Of a stretch of 64,000 nt of DNA, positions 8,873 through 17,826 are shown one piece after another; within the stretch, counting starts at the first letter, position 1, and each line of letters opens with the position of its first letter. The translations under genes and the position numbers were made by a program. The DNA is from Saprospiraceae bacterium. GTDB taxonomy: Bacteria > Bacteroidota > Bacteroidia > Chitinophagales > Saprospiraceae. The notes beneath the pieces were generated by a model. It did not search any database. It saw nothing but the letters and a program-made list of their open reading frames with translations, and had not been told where the DNA came from. The stretch lies in contig JADJVN010000023.1 in the NCBI GenBank assembly GCA_016710585.1, positions 19,079 through 83,078 on the forward strand. The letters run 5' to 3'.

Positions 8873-9913
8873 ATGTTTCAGTATTTAAATCTTGCAGTTT
8901 TGAAATTTTCATTCATTTGCTTTATCATTTTTCTATCTTCATGTAAGCAAAAAAGTGAAGTTGAAATTCCAAATGTAAGTCATATAAACAGTCAGCTAAA
9001 TTTAGTGAGGTTTGATCTTGAATTACAAAATAAATCAACTGACAATCTTATTAAAGCTTATCCTGCCTTTTCAAATTTATATTTCAGACAAATCATTTCT
9101 ATTTGTGATTCTATACAAGATCCAGAACTTAATAAAAATGTTCAAGAGTTTTTGAAGGATACAATTATTAAGAATATCAATTTAAAAGTAGAAAATAAAT
9201 TTGGAGATTTTGAAAAAATTGAAAAAGAATTACGCCAATCGCTTCAATATTTTAAATATTATTTTCCAAGCAAACCAGAGCCCAAATTCTATACTTTTAT
9301 TAGTGAATTTGGTTATGGAAATTTTATATTTCAGGATGAAAATAAAAGAGACGGTATCGGAATTGGATTAGATTTTTTCTTAGGTGATCTTGTAAATTAT
9401 AGCAAATTGGATCCAAAAAATCCAGCATTTTCAAATTACCTAACGAGAACTTTTGATTCAAATTATCTCTGTAAAAAATCTTGGGAATGTTGGATTGATG
9501 ATTTATTGACAGAACCTGCACAACAGCAATTTTTAGATTATTTGATTCATAGAGGAAAAAAACAATATTTGCTCCGCGCTCTATTGCCAGAAGAACAAGA
9601 TTCTATTTTATTTGAATTTCGCAGTGAACAAATGGATTGGTGCAAAAAGAATGAAATGGAAATTTGGTCCTTCTTCATGGATTCAAATTTATTATATTCA
9701 ACAGAAGCTTCAAAGTTTTCAAAATACATTAATCCTAGTCCGAATTCACCTGGTATGCCAGAAGTTGCACCTGGAAGAACTGCATGTTTTATCGGATATA
9801 AAATAGTCAAAAATTATATGGAGAAAACAAAATCTTCTATGGTTGATTTACTATCGGAAAACAATAGCCAAGTGATTCTTGAAAAATCAAGATATAAACC
9901 AAAGAATTTATAG
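8873..9913 (+). CDS. gldB: Gliding motility lipoprotein GldB-like
   Basis: A 346-residue lipoprotein: hydrophobic N-terminus with lipobox FLSSC (Cys24). The rest is mostly helical with the GldB-family C-terminal phrase PGRTACFIGYKIVKNYM (about 303-319) and the mid-protein DFFLGD. In Flavobacterium johnsoniae GldB is needed for gliding and T9SS function; close homologues also occur in non-gliding Bacteroidota, where they serve envelope functions less well defined. The gene stands alone between divergent and convergent neighbours. Family call is good; whether this organism glides cannot be told from it. Confidence 0.82.
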   Translation: MFQYLNLAVLKFSFICFIIFLSSCKQKSEVEIPNVSHINSQLNLVRFDLELQNKSTDNLIKAYPAFSNLYFRQIISICDSIQDPELNKNVQEFLKDTIIKNINLKVENKFGDFEKIEKELRQSLQYFKYYFPSKPEPKFYTFISEFGYGNFIFQDENKRDGIGIGLDFFLGDLVNYSKLDPKNPAFSNYLTRTFDSNYLCKKSWECWIDDLLTEPAQQQFLDYLIHRGKKQYLLRALLPEEQDSILFEFRSEQMDWCKKNEMEIWSFFMDSNLLYSTEASKFSKYINPSPNSPGMPEVAPGRTACFIGYKIVKNYMEKTKSSMVDLLSENNSQVILEKSRYKPKNL

Positions 9914-9965
9914 AGTCCATTAAGGATGCCTTTAAATTAATTTTTTTTCCTATTGGGAATCAGGC

Positions 9966-10448
9966 TTAAATATTAAATCCTGAGATTTTAATTTCAACTC
10001 GTTGATTCCAATGCTTATCTTTCTTAGCATTGCTTTTTACCAATAATTTATTTTTGCCATCAGCTTTACAGATGATTTGAGCACTTGGTATTCCTTTTTT
10101 GATCAAATAGGCTTTTACTGATTCGGCTCGCTTCTGTGATAAATTCTTACAATAATTATGTGATGGAATCCCATTAGTATGACCATGAAGTTCTATCTGG
10201 GTATCTGAATTTATTTTTAACCAATGATGCAAATAGTCTAAACTGGACCAATATTTTGAATCAATCGCAGTAGAATCACTTTTAAAGTAAATTGGATCGA
10301 ATCGAACCATCTGAACAGCTGCATTTTCTCCCGTCGAATAACTTGCAGTTTCGAATATGGTAGATTGATTGTCAGCAGATTGAGCAATAGAATAAAAGGG
10401 GAGTGCAACACAGATAAAGCTGAATTTTTTTATAATACTCTTAATCAT
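9966..10448 (-). CDS. Short OmpA-family peptidoglycan-binding protein
   Basis: A 160-residue secreted protein: signal peptide (1-22, ending SIAQ), about 25 residues of spacer, then one OmpA C-terminal domain (about 45-157) with IELHGHTNGIPSHNYCKNLS, the helix QKRAESVKAYLIKKGI, and the closing NQRVEIKI. OmpA domains bind diaminopimelate in peptidoglycan and tether outer-membrane or periplasmic proteins. The domain closely resembles that of the next gene upstream (10481-11659), including the Cys in the NYC motif, so the two are tandem paralogues. It has no barrel or lipobox of its own. Confidence 0.88.
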   Translation of the reverse strand: MIKSIIKKFSFICVALPFYSIAQSADNQSTIFETASYSTGENAAVQMVRFDPIYFKSDSTAIDSKYWSSLDYLHHWLKINSDTQIELHGHTNGIPSHNYCKNLSQKRAESVKAYLIKKGIPSAQIICKADGKNKLLVKSNAKKDKHWNQRVEIKISGFNI

Positions 10449-10480
10449 ATTATAAAAATATCAAATATGATACCAATTTT

Positions 10481-11659
10481 TTAACCTTCTATGGATAGTA
10501 TCTTTATTTCTACTCGTTGGTTAAGGGATCTGCCTTCTTTTGTAGAATTTGAAGCAATTGGATTGCGTTTTCCATAGCCTCGCGAAACAATTCTTGATGG
10601 GTCGATGCCTCTTTGCCACAAGTAATCGCGAACTGCCTTTGCCCTTTCAGATGAAAGATTATCACAATAGTTTGTTGATGGAATATTATTAGTATGTCCA
10701 CCAATTTCTACTCTAACGTTTTTATTTTTATCAAGAAATTCAAACAATTCATCCAGTACAATAATGGATTCACTTTGGAATTTTGTACTATCTGCTTTGA
10801 AGAATAGCTTTTCTATTTTAATGGTTTGACCAACTTTAATTTTCTTTATTTCGAGGTCCTTCAATATCTTTTCTGAACTTGCAGTTTCCTTTTCCTTTGA
10901 TTTATTGGCGACACCACCATTGTTTTGCTTATTTACAACAGGGACTTCATGTTTTTTCTCTATTTTATCTTTAGCTGCTTTGTCCTTTTGATATTGCGCA
11001 TACTCTTTTGTGTCTGGACAAGGAATAGCCATAATATGAGACATATTGTCTACTAATAAATTGCCATTGTATGGAAACAAAACAGGTGTTTTATAATACG
11101 CTTCTAGTTCAATAAATGTATGCGTATATTTTGGCTTTATTTCAAGATCAAATTTTTTCCAATCCAAATTTGAAATGGCTTCTGTCTCAAATAGTAATTC
11201 CTTTTGATTACAATATGCCTCACCACCCCAAACTCTTAAGACCACAGGCGTGATATATTCTTCAAGTAAAACAGAATTAGATTTTGTACCACTTAGGTAT
11301 CGCTCAGACTTTGCCAAATAAATAGAAAACTGATAGCAAGTTCCTGCCATCAATGGGCTCATAAGCCGCTGACCTATTCGCTCATTTGTCTCATTTGATC
11401 TCACCACCATACCTACATAGGTATTGCCATTTTGTGCTTTCTTTGTTACCTTGAATAGTGGCGTGTCATCATTGTCCAAAGCAGGTTGAATATCTGGAGG
11501 ACTCTCTGTAACGTGACCACAATTCCTCCACCCATCTGGCGCTTTACAGCAGGTTGGCTCCCCTTCAAATGAACCATTGATTATATTGATTATTGTCTGC
11601 TCTTTCTGGGCAGACAAAAGCAGCGGCAAGCAAAAAAGTAGAAAAATTTTTCGACCCAT
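10481..11659 (-). CDS. OmpA-family protein with N-terminal beta-sandwich domain
   Basis: A 392-residue protein with signal peptide (1-18, ending LSAQ). Residues about 20-215 form a beta-rich domain beginning INGSFEGEPTCC, containing a repeated Cys pattern and phrases such as CYQFSIYLAKSERYLSG typical of carbohydrate-binding-like sandwiches in Bacteroidota secreted proteins. A charged Lys/Asn/Glu-rich linker (about 216-270) leads to an OmpA domain (about 275-390) with VEIGGHTNNIPSTNYCDNLS and RGIDPSRIVSRGYG. It probably anchors to peptidoglycan while presenting the N-terminal domain in the periplasm. It is 32 bases from the shorter paralogue downstream. Confidence 0.87.
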   Translation of the reverse strand: MGRKIFLLFCLPLLLSAQKEQTIINIINGSFEGEPTCCKAPDGWRNCGHVTESPPDIQPALDNDDTPLFKVTKKAQNGNTYVGMVVRSNETNERIGQRLMSPLMAGTCYQFSIYLAKSERYLSGTKSNSVLLEEYITPVVLRVWGGEAYCNQKELLFETEAISNLDWKKFDLEIKPKYTHTFIELEAYYKTPVLFPYNGNLLVDNMSHIMAIPCPDTKEYAQYQKDKAAKDKIEKKHEVPVVNKQNNGGVANKSKEKETASSEKILKDLEIKKIKVGQTIKIEKLFFKADSTKFQSESIIVLDELFEFLDKNKNVRVEIGGHTNNIPSTNYCDNLSSERAKAVRDYLWQRGIDPSRIVSRGYGKRNPIASNSTKEGRSLNQRVEIKILSIEG

Positions 11660-11903
11660 CTATTTGTAAAACTCACTTAAAACGAAGATGGTATGTTTTT
11701 GTTTGTTAATTTTATACTAATAATAGTTTATCCTTTTGGTAAATCTATTCATGAGTTTTAATATATCTGTTTACTTTCTTCAATATAAATCATAATTATT
11801 TGATTATCAAATATTAATACTTAAGGAAAGTAAAAATTCAAACTTTGAAATCAATTAGACTCATTTGAATTTTTCTTGTATTTTAAGTCAAATTTTAATT
11901 GAT

Positions 11904-12740
11904 CTAGATCTTAATAAATTTTCTGTTGAATCTATTTTCCACAAAAATGAAATACATACCAGGCAAAAGGGACTCAATTTGAATATGCTGTGACTTTGAT
12001 TTTAAGATCAGCTTCCCTGAAATATCAATGATAGAAATGTTTTTTCCAGCCATATTTTCAATAAAATTCTCTGCTATAGTTATTTCTTCATAATTCACTT
12101 TATTTGAGCTAACATGAGTGGTGAAAAGGCAATCAGAAGATTCATTCGTACATCGTATAAAATCTTTTAAATAGGTATTTATACTGTTTAAGGATTGTGG
12201 AGATAAAATCATTGCAGTGTTTCCATTTGACATCAAATATCCGCTAGTTGAATCTGTTGGAACTTTAAAATTCCTACATATCATACGAGCCATTGACAAT
12301 TGATTTATAGTAGGATTGACATTTCTAATAGCTTGGATTCCAAATTGTGATTTTGTGCATGGTTCATAACCTAAAAAGGTTGCAGCTGTTGAACTAGTGG
12401 CATTTGTAGTTATATATAGAAAAATATCAGAACTATCTTTTGCTTGACTTGAAATATATCCTTGAAATCCAATTAATTGCTTTGACAATTCTAACTCTTC
12501 TGTCCAAGGCTCTCTAAGTTCAGCAACAGTCTTTAATTTAAAATGAAAGTCTACCAGCAAAGGATAAGAATTGAAAAATTTTTCAATAGCAATATAATTA
12601 TCTTCAACTTGCTTTACAGAATTAGGAATGGTAGCAAATTTTGAATCAAAAAATAAATGAACATTGAATTCAATACAATCCTGTGCAAAGGACAAATGAC
12701 AAATAAAAAGAACTAGCGTAAAAAGTATAAAATTTCTCAT
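11904..12740 (-). CDS. T9SS type A cargo with a degenerate metzincin (M12-like) domain
   Basis: A 278-residue secreted protein: signal peptide (1-20), catalytic-like domain (about 21-200), and a type A sorting tail (about 215-278: IDISGKLILKS, then LLPGMYFIFVENRFNRKF). Residues 150-163, MARMICRNFKVPTD, line up with the reprolysin-type zinc site MAHEIGHNFGAPHD, but all zinc ligands and the general base are replaced (His to Arg152, Glu to Met153, His to Arg156, His to Thr162). The following GYLMS (167-171) sits where the Met-turn would be and is followed by an LSPQSLNSINTYL region as in ADAM-like enzymes. I infer a pseudo-protease; the alignment is by eye. Confidence 0.75.
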   Translation of the reverse strand: MRNFILFTLVLFICHLSFAQDCIEFNVHLFFDSKFATIPNSVKQVEDNYIAIEKFFNSYPLLVDFHFKLKTVAELREPWTEELELSKQLIGFQGYISSQAKDSSDIFLYITTNATSSTAATFLGYEPCTKSQFGIQAIRNVNPTINQLSMARMICRNFKVPTDSTSGYLMSNGNTAMILSPQSLNSINTYLKDFIRCTNESSDCLFTTHVSSNKVNYEEITIAENFIENMAGKNISIIDISGKLILKSKSQHIQIESLLPGMYFIFVENRFNRKFIKI

Positions 12741-12758
12741 ATAAATAATTTAGTTACT

Positions 12759-12766
12759 CAAATTTA
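12759..12766 (-). promoter_or_regulatory. Putative -7 box (TAAATTTG) for the pseudo-metzincin gene
   Basis: Minus-strand TAAATTTG ends 18 bases before ATG 12740. An ATTG lies 16 bases further upstream, a weak -33 candidate. Confidence 0.42.
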
Positions 12767-12823
12767 CAGCATTTGAGCAATACAATGGCTAATTTTAACT
12801 CAATATTATTTTTAAGGGTGTAA

Positions 12824-14107
12824 TTATTTTACACAATCTCGTTTTAATTTATATTTCCCCTTTTCTTTAATGCTTAATTCTTGATGTCTCCAAGACAAAT
12901 CTGCATCTTCCATCATTTGGGGTTCTTTATAAATCAATACTTCAATTGGGGAGCTTTTAATTTCAATTTGCATCCCAGAGCAGCTGTGATCTTTAGAATA
13001 TTCTATAAATGCAAAATTCAATACTTTATCATAAAATAGGATTTTTTTATCTCTATTGTTTAAAATTTTCTTTACTTGTTCAAAAGGTTTTGTTTCGTGA
13101 AAATCATTGGTTTGAATAAGACCTTCTTTATTCATCCTCACATACAAAAACCCACCTTTTCTACCATAAGAATCTGCCACAAAGATTACGTCTTGATTTT
13201 CGTCAAACATTGCAGATTTAATTTCCAAATCTTTGTTGGTCTGGTATGCCTTACTCCACAGCAATTCCCCTTTGGCAGTGGTTTTTATTACCAGTAAGTC
13301 CATCCGTTTTTCCGCATTACTTAAGGATCCAAAAAAATAAAGATCTCCGTTCGATGCCTCCAAGATTTTATTGCTTGTTATTTGTGGATATACATCTCTA
13401 TCGATATGCATGACAAAACTATTCTCAGAAATCCCTTTGGTATTACATCTGATTAATGGAAGATTATAATATTTTTTACGCTCTTCAATATATGCACCTT
13501 TTGCTACAAAGTGGATCAAAAACTGATCCGCAGCACTATAGATGATATCAGATAAAACATCGATATGATCCAATCTTTTGGTCCAAATTTCTTTACCAAC
13601 TTTATCAGTTAATGTAAAATAATTGTAATAAGCCGTGGAAGAGGGTAATCTAGTAGCGATAATGGATTCCCCTTTTGCATTTGCACATAAAAATGGCTTG
13701 CCTAAAGGTTGTAATTGATCACTCACTTTAGCCCATTTTAGTTTCATGGTCTTATCACATGAAAAAATAAGAGGCTTCTTAGTTTCAAATCCATATCCTG
13801 AAAATAAAATGCCTTCATTTGAGATTTCACACTGATCGATGCGAAATGGATTGGCACCATCAGATAGTATAAATTGATGGCCATCTTCATTCCCATATTT
13901 TAAGACTGAAATTAATCCAGATTTGATAGGTTTCTCACTTTGTACAATAGCCTGACTCGATATCTCGCCAGTCATGAGCATTTCTCCATTTCCATTTATA
14001 AGTGCATCACAAGCCAATCCTTTGTTCTCCATTGAATAGGCTGAATGCTGAGCATCCACGCAAGAATGTAAAGAAATTAATAATAAACAATATAATACAG
14101 ATTTCAA
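12824..14107 (-). CDS. Putative secreted or lipid-anchored beta-propeller protein
   Basis: Start set at TTG 14107, giving MKSVLYCLLLISLHSC, a compact export signal with a possible lipobox. A TTG seven codons upstream (14128) is not credible because it lies inside a TATATTTG promoter box. The mature part repeats a pattern of short strands with phrases like GNGEMLMTGEI, NEGILFSGYG, ASNGDLYFFGSL and AKGELLWSKAY, the style of Bacteroidota propeller proteins of the 'T9SS C-terminal target' or PQQ-like type. No sorting tail is visible; the protein ends in a short basic region (KYKLKRDCVK). Function unknown. Confidence 0.65.
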   Translation of the reverse strand: MKSVLYCLLLISLHSCVDAQHSAYSMENKGLACDALINGNGEMLMTGEISSQAIVQSEKPIKSGLISVLKYGNEDGHQFILSDGANPFRIDQCEISNEGILFSGYGFETKKPLIFSCDKTMKLKWAKVSDQLQPLGKPFLCANAKGESIIATRLPSSTAYYNYFTLTDKVGKEIWTKRLDHIDVLSDIIYSAADQFLIHFVAKGAYIEERKKYYNLPLIRCNTKGISENSFVMHIDRDVYPQITSNKILEASNGDLYFFGSLSNAEKRMDLLVIKTTAKGELLWSKAYQTNKDLEIKSAMFDENQDVIFVADSYGRKGGFLYVRMNKEGLIQTNDFHETKPFEQVKKILNNRDKKILFYDKVLNFAFIEYSKDHSCSGMQIEIKSSPIEVLIYKEPQMMEDADLSWRHQELSIKEKGKYKLKRDCVK

Positions 14108-14125
14108 GATCGAACTTTTAGATTG

Positions 14126-14133
14126 CAAATATA
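14126..14133 (-). promoter_or_regulatory. Putative -7 box (TATATTTG) that decides the start of the propeller gene
   Basis: Minus-strand TATATTTG; its last three bases form the TTG that would otherwise look like a start codon at 14128. Transcription would begin downstream of that TTG, so initiation at TTG 14107 is preferred. Confidence 0.5.
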
Positions 14134-14288
14134 GCTTATAATAACATCACACTGTCTCATAATTGATCTCTAAATCACTTAAAAGGATTTTGAGAAGAAA
14201 TTGGATTAAATTAATTACAATGGAATATTTCTGTCAAGTGCATCAAATAATTTTTAATATAAATCTAGAAATCAATCCAAATCAACAC

Positions 14289-14296
14289 TATATTTG
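14289..14296 (+). promoter_or_regulatory. Putative -7 box (TATATTTG) abutting the CotH-protein start
   Basis: TATATTTG ends only 4 bases before ATG 14301. If used, the transcript would be nearly or fully leaderless. No -33 TTTG is visible. Confidence 0.35.
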
Positions 14297-14300
14297 TACA

Positions 14301-16700
14301 ATGAGACCTTATATTATTTTACTATTATCGGCATTTTTTTTTCAAGTTTCAGCTCAGATTAGGCTAAACGAGGCATCTAATAATAATGTAAATATACTCA
14401 AAGACTGGCAAGATGAGAGTCCAGATTGGGTTGAAATTTTTATTCCAATTGGTTTTGTAAATGGTTATTATCTAAGCGACGACCTTAAGAATTTAAATAA
14501 ATGGAAACTACCAGAAATGAACTTATTGCGTGATAGTTTTTTGTTAATTTTCCTAAGTGGCAAAGACACCCTGTTGTTAAATGAATTTCACGCCAATTTC
14601 AAATTAAAGCAAACTTCAGAAATTCTCATTCTCAGCAAAGCAAATGTGATCCTTGATTCAGTTACAATTCCGGTGATGCATTCTGATTATTCCTTTCAAA
14701 GAAATAGCGATCTATCTTGGACATGTACTAGTCAAAGCAGCCCTAAGGTAGAGAATACCAACAGTGACGAATCTTGCGAACTTTCAAATTTTACAATTAA
14801 TCCTAAATCAGGTTTTTACAATGAATCAATTGAGATAAGCATTCAACACAATTTGGGAAAAGATATTGAATTTCGTTATACTTTGGATGGATCTATTCCT
14901 ATTATAACATCTTCTCTTTTCAACAATTCAGTAAGATTTGATACAAGCATAGCTATACGAATTAGAGCATTTAAGAAATCCAAAGCAATTACAGAAATTT
15001 TGGATCGTGTTTATTTTATTAGAGAAAAAAAGCACAGTGTACCTATCATTTCACTTATTATATCTCCAGAAGAACTATTCTCAGATTCCATAGGTCTCTT
15101 CAGTTTTGGACCTAACGCCAGTCCTAATTTTCCTTACAAAGGTGCAAATTTTTGGTCAGACAAAGAAGTTCCATGCACTATGGATTATTTTGTAAATTCA
15201 AAAAATGTTCAAAGTGCTAAAATTGACTTAGGACTTTATGGAGGATCAGGTTGTAGAACACAAAATATGAAAGCACTCAAACTTCTTGCAAAAGAAAAAT
15301 ATAACTCAGCTTACTTTAATTATGCATTTTTTAAACAAAAACCAGCGGTGAGCCAATTCAAGAGATTGGTTTTAAGAAACTCAAGCAATGATTTTCTCAA
15401 TGCACATATGCGTGATGGCGCTGTCCATCGATTTGTTTTAGAAAATAATTTTAGTTTTGATGCAGTAGCTTATGAACCTTGCGTAGTCTATATTAATGGC
15501 AAATACTGGGGGTTTTACAATCTTAGAGAAAAAATTGATGAATATTTTTTCTTAGGAAAATATCATTTAAATGAAGATGAAGTACATCTAATAGAAGAGG
15601 ATTCCACTTTACTGGCAGGTGATCTAAAAGCTTTTGACAGTTTATACAGGTATTGCATTTCACAATCATTAACTGATCAAAAAAACTATGATTATGTGTC
15701 AAGTATACTGGATATTCCTTCAATGATTGATTACTTTATCGTTGAGACATTTTTTAATAATACTGATTGGCCTTACAATAATATTAAATATTGGAAACCC
15801 ATTAATGGGGGCAAATGGAAATATATCATGATCGATACAGATGCAGCATTGAATGCTTATCCTTGGTCACATCATAATATAGATCACTTGGCTAAAATCT
15901 TAGGGCCATATGGAGATAAAAATAAACATGTTTTAATTTTAAGATCTCTCCTTAAAAATAGTGAAGCAAGAAGATTTTTTGTCAATCGATATGCAGATCT
16001 TCTAAACACTATTTTTCTGCCAGAAGTACTCCAAAATTCATTACAAAAAACCATTGAACTAATAGAGCCAGAAATGCCTCAACATTATGAAAAATGGGGT
16101 GGTTCGCTTGAACATTGGTATAATATAATAAATACTGAAATTTTAGAATTTGTAAATGCAAGAAATGCCTACTTATTTGAATTTTTAAAATTGGATTTTT
16201 CACTTTCAAAAATTCAAAAAATTAGTTTCAATACGATTCCACAAAAAGCAGCTTCTCTTCAGATCAATAGCATCGCAATTCACAAATTCCCATGGGACGG
16301 AAATTACTTTGCGGAAAATAAAATTGATCTAAGTTACATCCCAAATAAACAATATAATTTTAGTTATTGGATTGTAAATGAAGATACATTAAAGAGTGAC
16401 GCGTTAAAATTACTTGACATAGATGGTATAAACTCTATTACAGCAGTATTTGATGAAATTCCAAAAAATGAATTATCAAGAATTTTATACGAAGACGACA
16501 AAATTATTTTTGAATGGTATGCCACAGAAAATGAAACGGATAAGCTTGAAATATATGACTTCAATGGTAAATTTATCCAAGTGCGAAATGTGGATTCAGT
16601 AAGCGGTTTAAATGATATTTACATTTCAACTCAAGGCATCCCACAAGGAATTTATTTCCTAAAATATCGAAACAGATCATTCCGTTTTATTGTGCCATAA
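14301..16700 (+). CDS. Secreted CotH-family protein with lamin-tail and chitobiase-like domains, T9SS type A
   Basis: ATG 14301 is chosen because it opens a signal peptide (MRPYIILLLSAFFFQVSAQ); the frame extends 46 codons upstream without one. In the 799-residue product, residues about 20-130 look like a lamin-tail domain (IRLNEASNNN, WVEIFIP), about 160-240 like a chitobiase C-terminal-type sandwich (NPKSGFYNESIEISI, FRYTLDGSIP), and about 245-610 like the CotH kinase-like domain (VPIISLIISPEELF, LVLRNSSND, MRDGAVHRF, VYINGKYWGFYNLREKID, WKYIMIDTD). The end is a type A sorting tail (LEIYDFNGKFI, IPQGIYFLKY). Spore-coat CotH phosphorylates proteins; the role of these surface versions is not established. 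Confidence 0.9.
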   Translation: MRPYIILLLSAFFFQVSAQIRLNEASNNNVNILKDWQDESPDWVEIFIPIGFVNGYYLSDDLKNLNKWKLPEMNLLRDSFLLIFLSGKDTLLLNEFHANFKLKQTSEILILSKANVILDSVTIPVMHSDYSFQRNSDLSWTCTSQSSPKVENTNSDESCELSNFTINPKSGFYNESIEISIQHNLGKDIEFRYTLDGSIPIITSSLFNNSVRFDTSIAIRIRAFKKSKAITEILDRVYFIREKKHSVPIISLIISPEELFSDSIGLFSFGPNASPNFPYKGANFWSDKEVPCTMDYFVNSKNVQSAKIDLGLYGGSGCRTQNMKALKLLAKEKYNSAYFNYAFFKQKPAVSQFKRLVLRNSSNDFLNAHMRDGAVHRFVLENNFSFDAVAYEPCVVYINGKYWGFYNLREKIDEYFFLGKYHLNEDEVHLIEEDSTLLAGDLKAFDSLYRYCISQSLTDQKNYDYVSSILDIPSMIDYFIVETFFNNTDWPYNNIKYWKPINGGKWKYIMIDTDAALNAYPWSHHNIDHLAKILGPYGDKNKHVLILRSLLKNSEARRFFVNRYADLLNTIFLPEVLQNSLQKTIELIEPEMPQHYEKWGGSLEHWYNIINTEILEFVNARNAYLFEFLKLDFSLSKIQKISFNTIPQKAASLQINSIAIHKFPWDGNYFAENKIDLSYIPNKQYNFSYWIVNEDTLKSDALKLLDIDGINSITAVFDEIPKNELSRILYEDDKIIFEWYATENETDKLEIYDFNGKFIQVRNVDSVSGLNDIYISTQGIPQGIYFLKYRNRSFRFIVP

Positions 16701-16734
16701 AAAAACCGACCAATGATAACATTGATCGGTTTTA
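16701..16734. terminator. Bidirectional terminator between the CotH gene and the DUF3078 gene
   Basis: AAAACCGACCAATG / CATTGATCGGTTTT with one mismatch and a 4-base loop, flanked by A on the left and T on the right. It can serve both the plus-strand gene ending at 16700 and the minus-strand operon ending at 16759. Confidence 0.85.
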
Positions 16735-16758
16735 TTATTTATCTTAAATAAATTTCTT

Positions 16759-17793
16759 TTAGAAATTTTTATTGTAAGTCAACAATACTTGCTCGATGAT
16801 ATTAGGTCTTTTTCCAACTCCACTTACACCACCTACTGCGTTCTTATCAGAGATACTGTTTGTCTTATTATCATCATAATATACATCGCCTCTCACTAAT
16901 AAATTGAATCCTTTAAAGATCTCTACGCCTAATGAATTCAACCATTGCACATCGATGTTTTGAGGTTTATCAAGGTAATCATTCAATAGAGCTAAATTAC
17001 TCGTGAAATTTAATTTCTTCATGAAAGTATTGGTATAACCAATTTTTGCAATAGAACCTAATCCGAATTTAGTTTGATTATATTCAGTAGTACTTCCATC
17101 TTTCAATTTTGTACCATGTAATCCAAGATTTGCTATATTCTTGTCAGCAATATAAGTAATTTGCGCACCTACAGGTGAATAAAAAACTGACCAATGAGAA
17201 TTTGGCACATATTTCATACCTGGAGCAATAGTGATCAAAGCTGGTGAAAAGAATTTAGATACCAAAGAAGTGTTAAATCCACCTTCATTGATTTTCTTTA
17301 AATATACTTTCTTGTTTGCTGCATCCAAATGTGAAGGCAATAATTGGCTCAACAAACCAAGATCTGCTGAATATGCCCATTTTGATCCTGCTTTAGTTTG
17401 GTAAGATAAATTTGAACCAAAGTTTAAAATGTCTAATGCTTTTTCAAAAGGAAATTTTGTATCAGAATTTAAAGCAACTGTTCCTGCTCCAATTCTTTGT
17501 GTAGCCACGTTTGTTAATAATGCATTCTTCCAAGACAACAATCCTTTTTTATAATTTGCATTGTATCCAATAGCACCACCTATTCCAAGTCTATTAGAAC
17601 CACCACCTGCATAAGGATTGATGTTTAACAATTGACCTAAGTCTAGTCCAAGTCCACCTTTGCGAACCCAGCCATCAGCATCCTCCATTTTCATTGTTTC
17701 TTTTAATTTAGCTTCTCTCGCCTTATCATCATTTTGCGCAAATGCACTTAGTGTTACAGTTAGTAATAGAAATTGTAAAAAAACTTTTTTCAT
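16759..17793 (-). CDS. DUF3078 family outer-membrane protein
   Basis: A 344-residue protein with signal peptide (1-20, ending SAFAQ) and the family's N-terminal phrases (GWVRKGGLGLDLGQLLNINPYAG and LLSWKNALLTNVATQRIG), then repeated amphipathic strands ending LLTYNKNF with a C-terminal Phe. DUF3078 proteins are common Bacteroidota barrels of unknown function. It is the last of four close genes (sigma factor, 84-residue protein, MscS channel, this barrel) and is followed by a strong terminator, which suggests shared control by the sigma factor at the head of the unit. Confidence 0.88.
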   Translation of the reverse strand: MKKVFLQFLLLTVTLSAFAQNDDKAREAKLKETMKMEDADGWVRKGGLGLDLGQLLNINPYAGGGSNRLGIGGAIGYNANYKKGLLSWKNALLTNVATQRIGAGTVALNSDTKFPFEKALDILNFGSNLSYQTKAGSKWAYSADLGLLSQLLPSHLDAANKKVYLKKINEGGFNTSLVSKFFSPALITIAPGMKYVPNSHWSVFYSPVGAQITYIADKNIANLGLHGTKLKDGSTTEYNQTKFGLGSIAKIGYTNTFMKKLNFTSNLALLNDYLDKPQNIDVQWLNSLGVEIFKGFNLLVRGDVYYDDNKTNSISDKNAVGGVSGVGKRPNIIEQVLLTYNKNF

Positions 17794-17826
17794 GGTTTAT
17801 AATTATTAATAATAAAATTTTCGTTT

